Assembly: GCA_009746045.1 (NCBI GenBank)
Contig: RPFO01000164.1
Coordinates: 1,951,400 to 2,015,399 of the forward strand
Direction: 5' to 3'
From: Mesostigma viride
Lineage: Eukaryota > Streptophyta > Mesostigmatophyceae > Mesostigmatales > Mesostigmataceae
Length of the DNA stretch: 64,000 nucleotides
Notes under the pieces: generated by a model
Databases searched by the model: none
Told to the model about the DNA's origin: nothing
Seen by the model: the letters and a program-made list of their open reading frames with translations, nothing else
Part shown: piece by piece, positions 20,701 through 32,049 of the stretch
Layout: each line of letters begins with the position of its first letter
Numbering within the stretch: the stretch's first letter is position 1
Translations under genes and position numbers: made by a program

Positions 20701-23327
20701 ATCACTCACCTCGGTCATGCCTCACTGATCCATGCCTCCCCTCGCGCATAACTCAACCACTTGTTATCACCCACCTTGCTCGTCACCCACCAATCCGTCA
20801 TCACTCCAATCCTAATATGCCACCCGCCCCTCACCTCAGTAGGGTTGAGGAAGCTGCCCTGCAGCCGCAGCATGCGTCGCACCGTCTCCTGCACGGTGGT
20901 GCTGGCATCCGTCGCGGACGCCACGGCGGGGAAGCGCGCCACGTTGAATGCGCTGAAGCGCGAGTAGCTGCCATCGGTGGGGGACACCTCCCCGACCAGC
21001 AGCGGCAGAATGTCCAGCTGGCCCGCCTGTCGCAGGCGCAGCGCCACCTCCCATTCCAGGATGACCTGGCAGTCGGGGTATTGATTGACGGGTTAGGTGG
21101 GCACGCACCGTCGCCTGTCAGGAATCAGGACACAGGAGTTTGCCCGGCCAACTGGCGAGTAATCCTACAGAGTCGTTAGCTACAATATGTGGAGGGGTGC
21201 CCCACTCAGTGTTGGGTACCCCGGGAGCTCCTGCACTTCCTGGCGACTGCCGACGACGGGAGAAAAGCAATTGCCTAGCGAATTCCGCAGCTCCCTCAGC
21301 GTCATTTGGGGGACGACGGTCATAAAACAGGAGTGACCTATGACAATATCTCTACTAGATAATAATAGGTTATATTAGGTTATATTAGACTAAACTATAT
21401 TCTACTAGGTTAAAGAATCTGTACCACACGTGACTGACTCGCCACTGTACACCTAACCTTGGTTGCCGTCTTGCCAATGCAGTAACCTGCAATTACCGTG
21501 TGAATTGTGACTGCCAGCAACCAAATTGAACGGCTGCTGGTGCGAAGTGCATGGTTCCGAGCCTGCGTACATTCTGTGTCGGTCTGTCGGATCATAGACG
21601 TGGGAAATCTAATGACCAACTCAACGACAATTGTGAGCCTCAACTGCACGGCGCGGCATGATCTGGTTGCTCCCGCCTCCACACTGGCCGACGACGGATC
21701 CTAAAACCGGGAGCTCCTTCCGGCCTGCCACTTGGACGACTGTAAAATTTGCCCTAGAGGAGCTCCCTCCTTTCCTAAATCTGGTCGACAAAACTCATTT
21801 TGGTAAGACGAAAAGCCTCCCTCCCGTACGAATTCGGGACGACGGGGAAGGTCCCGGAGAGTTGTAAATGGCTTATGGAGCACCCCTCCTACACTATGTC
21901 ATGTAGTACGGGATCCTTCATTCGCTCTGGTGCTAATACGTAGACATCGTACCATGCTATCCTTTACCTAGCTGTTGCGTTGCCAAAAAAGCCAATGAAC
22001 AATTCCAATGAACAAGGAATCATTGGAAAACCAACTCTGCTGCCTATTCCTCTTGACCAATCGCCGAAACCATAGCCTCAAACAAAGAACTTACGCACAT
22101 GATCCTGCGCCTCCAAAGCAAATCATCTTACACACATTATCCCGAACGCCTTCTTTCGCAGACTCCAGCGGCTTCAAAGCTGTGCACAGGGATACGGCGC
22201 AGACGATTCAGCAGATCCGGGATCACATGCCGCACAGACCAGGAGCAGGGTGAGCTTCTGCGGCATCTCATGCTGACTAGAATATGGGCAGGTTCCATGC
22301 ATGAGTTGCGCAGCCGCATTACTGTAACAGAGAAGTAAGACAAAACTAGCTTTGCAATATTGACCTCAGTGGGGCTATCAAGCTGTGTCTCGATCCGGCA
22401 AAGGCATGCTATTTACGTAACATGTGTCATTTAAATGATCAGGCATTGACACACGCACCCGCAGGCTTCCATCAACAACACAAATGGCGGAGGATGCATC
22501 AATACCATCAAGGCGCGCTAATGGTGGCATTAATATTCAACAAGATACTAACGAGTCTCAGTATTTGCCACCCTTATTTTAGAAAATAAAGTTGACAAGG
22601 GAGTTACGGTGTCTGTGGTTTGGCAAGGCTGGGTCCAAAAAAAAAACAATGCTGGTGAGAAGGAGCCATTTGTGATGTGATTCATGGTCATACTTTCCAA
22701 TCCATGTCCAAGAAAGAGATATTCTTTTCAGCAGTTGATCGATGTGGCACGCATACCAATATGCTCCTGAAGAGCTTTTCAGCGCTGGCTACTACTCATT
22801 TCCAGGTTGCACACACTGGCAAGGTGTAACTGCTACGTTGCTACGGGTTTACTTGGACAACCATACTACCACCTGTGAAAGATACTGCTCGCCATGGTCT
22901 AAAGAAAAGAATCTTTAGAATACAAACACTAGCATCCAAGCATCACAAACAACTGCTTAATCCAACTCTTTCTTTGTACAAGCATGCTGTTGCTGCGGGG
23001 TGGAGAGTGCACTTCCCTGAATCACAGAAGAGTCTCAAAGCTTCCCACGTTATAATCTTGTTGTGTGCCTCCAATTGCTCAAAACGATCATTTCACCTCT
23101 GTGGATGCGCAACCTGTGACTGTAGGAACTTACCGGCGCTCGATATTAGAGGGATGAAAAGGCAAGAGCTATGCAGAGCATTTAGAAAGTCCTGGTCGTA
23201 CTCGGTGCCGAGCTTGAGGCTCTGCGTGTCTAGGAAGCAGCGAACTTTCATGTCGGCTTCATTGGGTAAAGTTTGCAGCTGCAGCTTGTCGCACAACTTT
23301 TCTGCCAGCGTACCATCCGTCGCCACT
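14745..23327 (-). CDS. TIR-domain protein with Cys/His module and long C-terminal region (5' end not found)
   Basis: Exons (minus) are 23327-23134, 22179-22136, 21065-20835, 19899-19588, 18558-18381, 17893-17291 and 16625-14745. All splice phases agree except between 19588 (phase 0) and 18558 (phase 2), where a small exon or an error may lie. The first three exons form a TIR fold: RVATDGTLAEKLCDKL, CFLDTQSLKLGTEY, CLFIPLIS, VILEWEVALRL and LDILPLLVGE. The strand-A exon with the first TIR motif was not located. Next comes CVQCGAGY...CRFH...CCGAACG...GC...HRPKHHNDY, a zinc-binding-type Cys/His cluster reminiscent of CHORD. A region of about 890 residues with no recognised domain follows, ending in a predicted coiled coil (LEEMEKKLLRLDDRVAELLL). 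TGTAA lies 48 nt past the stop. TIR domains act as adaptors or NAD-cleaving enzymes; which applies here is unknown. Confidence 0.75.
21187..21895. mobile_element. Possible short inverted-repeat element in a TIR-gene intron
   Basis: TGTGGAGGGGTGCCCCAC at the left and the complement of GGAGCACCCCTCCTACA at the right form an imperfect inverted pair about 700 bp apart. Both ends have GGGAGCTCC and GACGACGG sub-repeats inside. No convincing target duplication was found. It lies between the 22136 and 21065 exon borders. Confidence 0.35.
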
Positions 23328-24161
23328 CTGCAGTATAAATGGACAGGAAAATTCGGTTCCAGTTCTAGAAATGTCAAGCTAATCCAAATTCAGCAAAACA
23401 TTCCTCATATCCAGCCTCCTGCTGGCTGCGGCTATAGAAGACGCACATGGATTATCCGTAGACAAGTAGTGGACACCCTGACGCATTCAATTCATCGATC
23501 AGTTTCCAGTACTTAGAAGAGGTGTCATTTGCCGACGAACCTATAGGAGATAAAGACGTGGTATGAATATTTGACGTCAGGGCCGGCCTCGACGGCTGCA
23601 GGTTCAGAGGCAGCTGTACACGCCTCACTCGCCATTGATGAAAAGCTTGAACGCCAACTCCTAATATTGTCCTTCAAATTAGGCTGTGATCGAGTAAACC
23701 ATAATCAGCTACTGGTCTTATGGCCAATTTTGGTTCTATCTAGGTCTATTTTAGGTCTTGACCATGTCAAATGAATGCTGCACTATAATGCGTCATTGAT
23801 TCGGCATTCGGTAAGAAAGAGCATACACAGGGGGAATCTAGTGACCTGCATTGGCCAAAGAGTAATGATGATAAATGTTCACGTTCATGCAGGAAACCAT
23901 CGCTTTGCCTTGCCAACTTTCTACTGTAGCCAAGGTTGCCTAAATATGGGACGAACCTGGACGACCTGGACGAGGGTGCATTTTTTCGATCTGTGCGGGT
24001 CGGATTTTCCAGATAATTAGGTGTACGTTTATTCCAAATATATCCAATAGTTAATCCCTGCTCTGCGGCCTCTGCCTAGGGTATCAAGATGTCAGTGGCT
24101 AAAACGGAGCCTTGCTACTGTACAGTACTGTACAGTAGACCACGGAAGCCACTGGACTTCT
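23328..24161. other. Noncoding region between the TIR gene and the LINE
   Basis: The missing 5' exon(s) of the TIR gene should lie here or further left on the minus strand, beyond the LINE. No exon with a good donor and a first TIR motif could be recognised. TGTGCGGGTCGGATTTT at about 23991-24007 repeats the LINE target-site sequence. Confidence 0.4.
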
Positions 24162-24179
24162 AATGTGCGGGTCGGATTT
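24162..24179 (+). repeat. LINE target-site duplication, 3'-side copy
   Basis: AATGTGCGGGTCGGATTT here is identical to 28484-28501 and brackets the LINE. On the minus strand it directly follows the oligo-A tail of the element. Confidence 0.85.
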
Positions 24180-24257
24180 TTTTTCGGGGAAATGGGTATA
24201 TTTTATTAGCCAATTATGGACCAAAGAGGTGAGAGGGGAAATGAGTATCAGCGAATC

Positions 24258-27200
24258 CTAATGAAGGTGGGCACACACACGTGTGGCGGTGACAGGTGAA
24301 AGGCTAATGGGGCGCGTTATTAGACCAGGGAAGCCATTGGACCTGAGTAATGTCGCCATGAGGCATACTGGTGAATACCTGATTACGGCCCAGTAGATCA
24401 TGAAAAAGCTGGAGCGGGCTGGGCTTGTAGTCGTTATTGGGCCCTGGGTCCCACACCCTGTGTAGCGGCGCATAGCCGCATTCCATAGGTATATAAAGCG
24501 CCGGACTACGCCGCCGCGGGTATACTCCTCGCGGACCGCCTTAAAGACTGTCTCGTTGCGTATGGTCCAGATTGCGTATAGCATAGTAGTGCGTAGCCAT
24601 ATCCATTCTGCTTGGGAAACTGAAAGCTCGGTCCCTGGTGTGCCAGCAATACCAAAAATGATGGTACGCACGCTAATTGGGAGAGTGGGTGGCGATGCCG
24701 TCCATGCGGCCCAGATGTTAATGAGCCACGTCCAAACCCCAGGCAGATTACAGTAAAGAAACCTGTGCTCAATGGTTTCACTAGGGTGCGTGCACATGCA
24801 TGATGCATCATGACCAAAACGCTCGTGGAGCGTAGCGCAGACCCCTATCGCCCTATGCATCAAAAGATGTTGTACATCAGTGGCCCTGCGGTCCACGAGA
24901 GGGTGGTCTACCGCCAGGGTAATCATCTTAACCCAAGTGTAGCCCGGCCAATGTATTCCCCAGCGGGCTCGGCCCGGATGGGGCTGATGGTACGTATGCA
25001 ACAAGATATCATAACCCCAATCTGCGGTGTACTCAAAGATACATTTGCTGGTTCTGATGTCCCCCTTGGTTAAGACCCATCCAAATTCAACCGGGTCCAG
25101 ATGTAGTAGATCGAGCCGTGTGTTGCCCACGTGTAGCCATGTAATGCTCTCAACCGGGGATAATGGGTCCGGCTGGATCATGCAAGATCTTGGCACAGAC
25201 CATGGGACTACGCGTATGCGGTGACACTGGGAAGCTGGCGTGTACGCATATAAGGTGGATAGTTGATACAGACACCCATTGTGGCCAGAAATAGCTTCCA
25301 GCAGTTGTAGTTGGAGCCCCTCATGTGGCAGAACCGTCACGACTAAACCCTTGCACGCAGGCGTGACTCCGTCGGCGTAGAAGCTAACCCAGTCGCCGGT
25401 TATAATTGGCTTGCGTGGGGCAGTCATCAATGCATGCCACGCAGCTGGTATCGCACTTATAAGAGTTTGCCACGCTTGCAGGGAGGGCATGTGGGAGACC
25501 CAAGTGCTGACCTCGTCGTAGCTGAGCCGTCGATACGTAGCGCCGTGCCCCAGGTAGAGGTCCAGCACCCTGACAATCGGCGGTGACGCGCGCAGAAAGC
25601 CATCATACGGGTTGTGTCCGTGGAGAGTGCCGAGGGGCTTGTTAGTAGCGTCTGTGATTAAGTCATTAAAAAAGAGTGGCTGCCGTGCCACCTCCTCTCG
25701 AGTAGTAGGAAAGACTAGGCGACCCGGCTTGAGCTTATTGTAACCTGTCCATATGCGCTGCCAGTACCATGGGAGTCCTTTGTACGAAATAAGGGTGCTG
25801 CCCAGTATGCCCGCCCCCAGTTGCCACGAGGTGCCACTAGCATGGGTGGAAAGAGAGGCTAGCGTTTCACGTGCAAGCATGCAGCCAGGGTGTGTGTTAA
25901 CTCCCATAAAAACGGATATCACTTGTTTAGCATACAGCGACCACAGACGCCATTGTATGTTGTGGAGCCCGAGGCCCCCGTGCACCCATGACATGAAGGA
26001 CATCTCTCTGTTGATCCATCCGTGGACCGTGTGGGAGATTAAGCCTTTCTGTTTCCAGACAAAATTGCTGCCAAGGCGTTGGATGAGCTGTGTGGTGGCA
26101 TCATTGGGTGGGTGTGCTTGGCAATAATACAAGACCTTAGAGAACAACAGTTGGTTGACGATCAGGGTTCGCCCTCGTAGGCTCATGCGGTGGACGGCCC
26201 CCCAGCGCCCTGCGGTAAGGAGAACGCCTGCAAGCTTGCCCACGTGGTTGGTTTCATCATACATGAAAGAACGTTGTTCAGCCAAGCGTCCCTCGGGTGT
26301 GCAGCCGATGGGACAATTGTGCAAAAGGTGGTGATCCCCCGGCTTGACCCAGGTCACAGCCAGGTTGGGGAGGGCGTAGCGTAGGGTGTTGGTTTTGCCG
26401 ATATGCAGTCCCGTGGACTTGAGCACATTGCATCGTTGTTGTGTGGCAACAGAATAGGTAGTGATATTATCCATGACAGCATGCACTTCAGGCAGAGAGA
26501 TACAAACATTTGTTGTGTCATCCACATAAGCCGTTTGGAATATACCTTTACCGTTACCTGTCGGGAAGCCCCGAATGCGAGGATCGTTCTGGTGTAGCCA
26601 GTAGAGTCCTGCGTGGGCCAGGAGAAATAGAATAGGGGACATGCAATCTCCTTGTGGTAGCGATCGTGAGCTAGCGCCGGTCGCTGACTTGTGTCCGTCT
26701 ATTAGTAAATACCAAGCCAGGGATTTGATCATACCCATAATGACGGTCATGAGTTGTGGGCCAAATCCTAGTGCGGTTAGAATGTGTTCTAGGTATTCCC
26801 AGCACATACGGTCAAAGGCTTTTTCAAAATCCCAGAACAATATGAAACCCTCTATATCGTCGCGCCAGGCTTTTTCCACAATGTCCATGATGAGGGTAAT
26901 GCTGTCGTTGATGTGGAGATTGGCCCTAAAGCCCACTTGCTCCGGACCAATGAGGAAGTCTAGGACGGTGTATAAGCGTCGTTGGATTATTTTACTGATG
27001 ATTTTGTACGCTACCGTAAGGAGACGGATTGGGCGGTAGTTTTTCCATAGAGTCTTGTCTCCTTTTTTGTACAGTAAGATAAGCGCAGATTCAGCCCATC
27101 TGCCGCTCACCTTTCCGTGCCGCCAAATTTCAAGAATACATTCGTAAAAATCTATGTGTAGAAGGGACCAGAACGTTTTCCAGAATTCAATAGGCAGACC

Positions 27201-27557
27201 GTCGACCCCGGGGGCGCTACCGGTTTTGATGTGTTCCATAGCTGTGGTGGCCTCTTCCATGGAGGGGATTTGATCGAGTTCCTGCTGTTGAGCTGGTGTA
27301 AGGCGACGGGGAATGGCATGTAGGATTTTTTGCATGGCGGCAGATGAGTCAGGATGGGGTTCGTTTAGAAAGAGAGCTGAGTAGTAACGGTGACCACTCT
27401 GTAGAATGGAGGTGATGTCTCGGTGGCTGCCGTGTTCGTCTTGGATTTCCGTGATAGAGGAGTGAGCTTTAGGGGTAGGAATCAGAGCAAAGAACTCTTT
27501 GGTCATTCTTTCTCCTACCTGGTGCCACCATAGATTTTCTGAGTCTAGTGCTAATGT
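24258..27557 (-). CDS. LINE ORF2 part: reverse transcriptase and C-terminal zinc-knuckle-like domain
   Basis: The frame is open for about 1,100 codons without a stop. Reverse transcriptase motifs appear in order: LYKKGDKTLWKNYRPI, EQVGFRANLHINDSI, FWDFEKAFDRMCWEYL, SLPQGDCMSPILF and the catalytic AYVDDTT. Near the C-terminus CMCTHPSETIEHRFLYC fits the zf-RVT type seen in plant-like LINEs. It would copy its own RNA at a nicked target in the nucleus. The apparent GTG start is only the MITE junction. The native frame continues upstream at 28039 into the endonuclease linker. Confidence 0.92.
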   Translation of the reverse strand, partial: TLALDSENLWWHQVGERMTKEFFALIPTPKAHSSITEIQDEHGSHRDITSILQSGHRYYSALFLNEPHPDSSAAMQKILHAIPRRLTPAQQQELDQIPSMEEATTAMEHIKTGSAPGVDGLPIEFWKTFWSLLHIDFYECILEIWRHGKVSGRWAESALILLYKKGDKTLWKNYRPIRLLTVAYKIISKIIQRRLYTVLDFLIGPEQVGFRANLHINDSITLIMDIVEKAWRDDIEGFILFWDFEKAFDRMCWEYLEHILTALGFGPQLMTVIMGMIKSLAWYLLIDGHKSATGASSRSLPQGDCMSPILFLLAHAGLYWLHQNDPRIRGFPTGNGKGIFQTAYVDDTTNVCISLPEVHAVMDNITTYSVATQQRCNVLKSTGLHIGKTNTLRYALPNLAVTWVKPGDHHLLHNCPIGCTPEGRLAEQRSFMYDETNHVGKLAGVLLTAGRWGAVHRMSLRGRTLIVNQLLFSKVLYYCQAHPPNDATTQLIQRLGSNFVWKQKGLISHTVHGWINREMSFMSWVHGGLGLHNIQWRLWSLYAKQVISVFMGVNTHPGCMLARETLASLSTHASGTSWQLGAGILGSTLISYKGLPWYWQRIWTGYNKLKPGRLVFPTTREEVARQPLFFNDLITDATNKPLGTLHGHNPYDGFLRASPPIVRVLDLYLGHGATYRRLSYDEVSTWVSHMPSLQAWQTLISAIPAAWHALMTAPRKPIITGDWVSFYADGVTPACKGLVVTVLPHEGLQLQLLEAISGHNGCLYQLSTLYAYTPASQCHRIRVVPWSVPRSCMIQPDPLSPVESITWLHVGNTRLDLLHLDPVEFGWVLTKGDIRTSKCIFEYTADWGYDILLHTYHQPHPGRARWGIHWPGYTWVKMITLAVDHPLVDRRATDVQHLLMHRAIGVCATLHERFGHDASCMCTHPSETIEHRFLYCNLPGVWTWLINIWAAWTASPPTLPISVRTIIFGIAGTPGTELSVSQAEWIWLRTTMLYAIWTIRNETVFKAVREEYTRGGVVRRFIYLWNAAMRRYTGCGTQGPITTTSPARSSFFMIYWAVIRYSPVCLMATLLRSNGFPGLITRPISLSPVTATRVCAHLH

Positions 27558-28037
27558 CACTACAATACGGTTCGTAGGAGACGCGAAATGAGTGAGAATG
27601 TTACCCGAGCGGTAACGAGGATTCGCACCGTCGATTTTAACATATGTTTCTTTTTTTGCGCCATTTGGCGAGCATCGACTGGAGCCTGAACCTAGCGGGG
27701 GGAATCGTGCGGGGGAATCTTGCGGGGGAATCTTGCGGGGAAAAATTCCGAACGTGAATTTAGCGAAGTCCTACTACATTTTGCTTGGGTTCACGGTACT
27801 ACAGTTTCGTCACTGAAAATTTTCTGTAGTTGCGTTGGTGTTTCGTACGTTTCGCTGAAATTTTCGTGTTCAGTGCCCAGATCACAATTTGATCCGGGCG
27901 CAAAATGATTGGCTGTACGGTACGAACCAAAAACGAAATTTTAGTATCTAAGTTCCGCAGCGCTTGCTGAATTTGCCCCGGAAGCCCGGGGGCACTTTCC
28001 CCGCTGAAAAAGGTGTCCGCGGAAGCGTATTGTAGTG
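27558..28037. mobile_element. CACTA-like MITE, copy 1 (480 bp)
   Basis: The ends CACTACAATACG and CGTATTGTAGTG are perfect inverted repeats, flanked by a 2-bp duplication GT (27556-27557, 28038-28039). The sequence is nearly identical, in reverse orientation, to 61973-62452. It has no coding capacity. The CACTA terminus suggests the EnSpm/CACTA superfamily, where 2-3 bp duplications occur. Confidence 0.88.
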
Positions 28038-28483
28038 GTGTGACGCTCGAAACGTAGTTTGTCCAGTTCGGTCTGAGCTCTTTGAAGTTTTGTTAGTTCC
28101 GATTGATACAGGGTAGGCTTCGCTTGGAGTTTATTCACTATGCGTTGGTAGTACCGATAGTCCTGTCCTTTCTGGCGGCGGATATTGTGTGAATACAGTT
28201 GGGAAAATTCTAGAATGTTAGCTAGGCCCTCCTGCATCCAGCTGCAGCAGTCGGTGTAGCTACCCTTGCTGGCTCTCCACGACTGCCAGCGTGTCATGAT
28301 CTCAAAGTAGTACTTATCGTCCGCGAGTAGGTGTTTGTTTAAGCGGGGAATGCCGGGGCCCCGGGCGGAGTTGGTGTGATGGGCAAGGGTAACGATGAGT
28401 GGGTAGTGATCAGAAAAATTAACAGAACGGTCGACCGATGCGTAGCAAACTAGGTCCGCCCATGCGGGTGTGATGTAGATTTG

Positions 28484-28501
28484 AATGTGCGGGTCGGATT
28501 T
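28484..28501 (+). repeat. LINE target-site duplication, 5'-side copy
   Basis: AATGTGCGGGTCGGATTT is identical to 24162-24179. It sits about 360 bp upstream of the first recognised exon of the coiled-coil gene. Confidence 0.85.
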
Positions 28502-28864
28502 ATGTGGGCATGCGCTGCGAGAGAAACGTGAGTACTAGGTACAAGTCAATGGCAGCCTGCCGCGTTGACCCCGTCGATGCAAGATCGTACGGATCGCTTT
28601 GACGCTTGGTTTCTGGCTTCTTGCCCGGCGCTGAACAAAATACAGGAGGATAGAGGTGGTTTGCCACGTGGCATTCGAAATGTGGCACCGGTGACTGCGG
28701 GCGGCAGCGTCGCAAGCTGGAGAAAAGCGGTATCTTTACGTTACAGTGACTGCAGTCCTTGACAAACGAATTTCATCGATCCCTCCAGGATCCGAGCTTC
28801 CGGAAATAAAAACAGAGGGACGTCTCCGCTTGCGAGGAGGTCGAGCACACCAAAATATTGTGGA

Positions 28865-31641
28865 ATGAATTTCCAGGCGGCGTTGCGCGCCAATGACTAC
28901 GGAGGTGGCCCCGACATTTTTAGCAGGAAGATTTTGCAGGCGTCGGAATCTGTTCGTGCCGCGGAAAAGAAGTTGGAGGACCTGAGGGCCAGAAAGGCAG
29001 AAATGATCCAACGGCAAGACGAAGGCAAGATTTTCTAAGTTAGTTCGAACGAATACCATTAGATATAGCATATTTACATATCAAGCCAAGCGAGTCCATG
29101 GTTATATTGAAATGGTACACGTATGGAGCTTAACTGCTAACATTGAATTGCTCACCAACGGTTGCCGATTGCCATATGCACCTGCTCCTACGTACAGCCC
29201 GGGAATGGCTTGGTCAGGTGCAGAAAAATAATGCAGAGCTACACGCTGAAGCTGCAGCTCTGGCTGTTGAGCTCGATGTCATCGTGGCGGATGTCAAATT
29301 GAAAGAGGCGCAATTGCAGGCGAGAAAGGCATCGATTTCCGAAATCCAAAGAAAGCTAGACTTATCGCGGGAAGCTTTCGCCGTTGCACGGTATTTAAAG
29401 GCGCTGTGTGTGCATTGCGTTTCACTTTCTTGGTCCATACCCTTGACAATGCCCTTGGAAATGCCGACGATATCTTCTTGTGAAGTTCTGTGAGGTTGTG
29501 GTTACTGAGGAAATGCCTGGCTGTTTTTCTTTTTTGATTTCTATGCTCGACTTGGTTTCTTTGGTATCGGCGTTCCCCTGCCTGTAATGCCTATCGTTCA
29601 GAATTCCTTCGGGGTTGTTTTGCAGATGCTGACTCATCTATAATGCATGGTATGCTCGCTGGCTGGTATAGTAATGTCGACACCTGCAATGCGATGCGAT
29701 GCAATGCCGTTTTATTTACCCCAAGGAAGCTATTTCGCATTTTCACCTTCAATGAGAACAATCATCCACGCTTTATCGGCAATCGTGAATCGATGTGTCT
29801 AGTATTGTCTCTGGTTGGCATGTGATGGAAGCTTGGCCTGTCAGAAAGATCCTGTCAAATTCGAACGTGAATGCATCATTTACAGCAATGAAACTTTTGC
29901 GCTTGTTGTAGAGATCAGTAGTTTCAGCCTAACGAATGTACCAGACATTGCACAGCTTCCGTACTAACCCAGCCTGTGTGTGCTGTTTATGTTTTTGACA
30001 GGGAAAAGATCATCAAGGACGTGGATGCTTTTGCCACCAAGTGGGCAGCACACCAAGATGTGAACTCCGGTACGGGTCGACAGCTTGCCTTTGTTTTTGT
30101 TTACTGTTGCATGTGTCTCTATGCAATTATTCATTACTGTACTTCAATGCTTCGAAATCGGTTTGGCATCACCGTCCATGCAGATGACCGGCTGCCTTCC
30201 TACGAGGCAGAGAAAAAGAGACTCGAAGAGCAACTCAAGGAGGTATATTCTGTCATTGGTTCTTGAATACAGTGAGATAGGTGCCCAGCTCAAACGTTGG
30301 AAGCTAAAATGTTGCACAGTTTATCAACCTGGTCAATTGCAAGTTTGTCTGAGAAACCTGAAAACCTGAAGATACTGTGCAAAGTACTTAAAGCAAAGCC
30401 AACAGAAGTCACATTCCAGGATTTGTGTTAAGCGCTCTTTTAGCATGCATATGTTTTGTTCATCATACTTTGGTTGTCTCTCATGGTTTTTTAAAAGTTC
30501 TATTGTCATCGTTATCGCTTGACAGGCCAACGCTAGGGCGGGCATGCTCAAGGAGAAGCAAGAGAAACGAGCCCTCCTGGAGGCACTCGGAAGGCTGCTG
30601 GCGGACTATGAGCACCTCAATGATGTACGTATGCAAGTGGTTCTCTAGTACATGAATAAGCCATATTCACGGTAGCTAGTTGTTAAGTTGAAGACCGCTG
30701 CTTCTTCATTCTGTTTTCATCCTTGCACATCCATGTAAATGTAAAAACCAGTTCTATTAAGTGAGACAACTATGTGTGCTTTGTTTGCTGTGGTTTGTCC
30801 AGCTAGGCTGACCTAGTAAACTCATTTTGTCAGACATATATGATTTATGGTCTACGAGGTATGTGGTACTTCGGAGCTTGTGGTATTTGTGTAATTTGTA
30901 CAATGACAAGCGTTTACTTGCCACATGTTTTGTATGCCGAGGTCGTGTTACGTCAGTCGTGCTAGTTGCTACAAATGATCGAGGCTGCTCTGTAATAAGT
31001 TACAATTCCTAGGAATGCCTTATCATACAGCAAAAGAGTCATGTCTCTTCACAATATAGCACAGTTTGTTACTAAGTAGTTGGAAGAGCTCAATAATTGC
31101 CCACTGTAGGTCTGCAGCAAGCCGCCCAGTTTGTTCAGTAAAGGCCACCATTCCTGATCGCACTCAAGTCAAATGACATTAATCATCCTGGGTGCCAATG
31201 AGTTGGATGGAGGTGTTTTTTTGGGCAGTTTGCACTTTAATTTCCAGTTACAAATAATTTGTTCTAATTATGTAGGCAACCCATGGATGCATTTTAACTT
31301 CACTGTGATGCCCGGCCAATTGTGAGACTACAACTGCTATTGGCCCAATTCCCCCCACTGATGCTGTAAGCCATTATTTGGATGTGCGACCACGTAATGT
31401 GATTCGTTCATGCACAATTTAGAAGCTTTTGCGGAAAGACTTTGTGATGAAACTTAAGGCTTTATATTTCGCTCTTGCTGCATATTTTGCTTCCAACAAG
31501 AATGGTCTTACGTTCCTGTTGGAACGCGTGGGTGGCCTGGTTGGCATGGCGCAGGGAGACTCTGCCTTGGAGAGGCGCACCCCAACACCTTCTCAGCCAG
31601 CCACCATGGATGTCATGAAGGAGGATATACAACAGCCCTAG
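28865..31641 (+). CDS. Coiled-coil protein, six exons, function not recognised
   Basis: Exons are 28865-29024, 29198-29390, 30002-30069, 30184-30242, 30526-30624 and 31423-31641 (stop TAG). Phases are 1, 2, 1, 0, 0, all consistent, and give 265 residues. Long heptad-like helices are rich in Lys, Glu, Ala and Leu, for example VRAAEKKLEDLRARKAEMIQ and YEAEKKRLEEQLKE. The last exon has a hydrophobic helix (KLKALYFALAAYFAS) and a Pro/Thr-rich tail. The first intron appears to use GC-AG: exon end GACGAAG, then GCAAGA. The composition resembles cytoskeletal, kinetochore or ciliary coiled coils, but no family can be named. A further 5' exon may exist. The ATG chosen is the first in the open segment. 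Confidence 0.6.
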
Positions 31642-32049
31642 TTATGTGAGTTTGACCCGACCCCTGGGTTGTTTCACTTGGAATCAGTTCCAATCTCTGA
31701 TTTGCATTTTCTCAGTTTCTTTTTGTCACGCAGTCTGCTTCACCAACTCTCACACGCGTGCACCCCCCTTCAGGAACTTCAAGGATAGTGAGGAGTGAGA
31801 ATCAATGCAATTGCAGCTGGCTCTAGCTAGGGACGTTAACAATGTGGTGGGACGTTGAAGCAGACTGACTAGTTGGCATAGACGGGAGTTGATGTGTTAG
31901 ACTATAGGGATGTTTGCCTCATGATCAGTATAAGCCAGCTGAGTGCTCATCAGTCATCATTGGGGCAGGCCGGCTTTCTGTGACATACCGCCTTCCGAAC
32001 ATGTGCAGCTAGTAATCGTGCTTCATGACGGCAAGCTAGTAAGTAAGTA
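31642..32049. other. Intergenic stretch after the coiled-coil gene
   Basis: No gene, RNA or clear repeat is seen here. It probably includes the 3' UTR of the coiled-coil gene. Confidence 0.4.

Larger units (their letters stand above)
24180..28483 (-). mobile_element. 5'-truncated LINE (non-LTR retrotransposon), interrupted by a MITE
   Basis: On the minus strand the element starts inside the C-terminal part of an APE-type endonuclease (SDHYPLIVTLAHH, about 28420-28385). It runs through a helical linker to 28040, is broken by a 480-bp MITE (27558-28037), then continues as one open frame 27557-24258. A short 3' UTR and about 8 A residues follow. An 18-bp target duplication lies at both ends. 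Removing the MITE and one 2-bp duplication restores the reading frame (RFERH-TLALDSE). It is thus a young, clean insertion made inactive mainly by 5' truncation. Confidence 0.9.
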
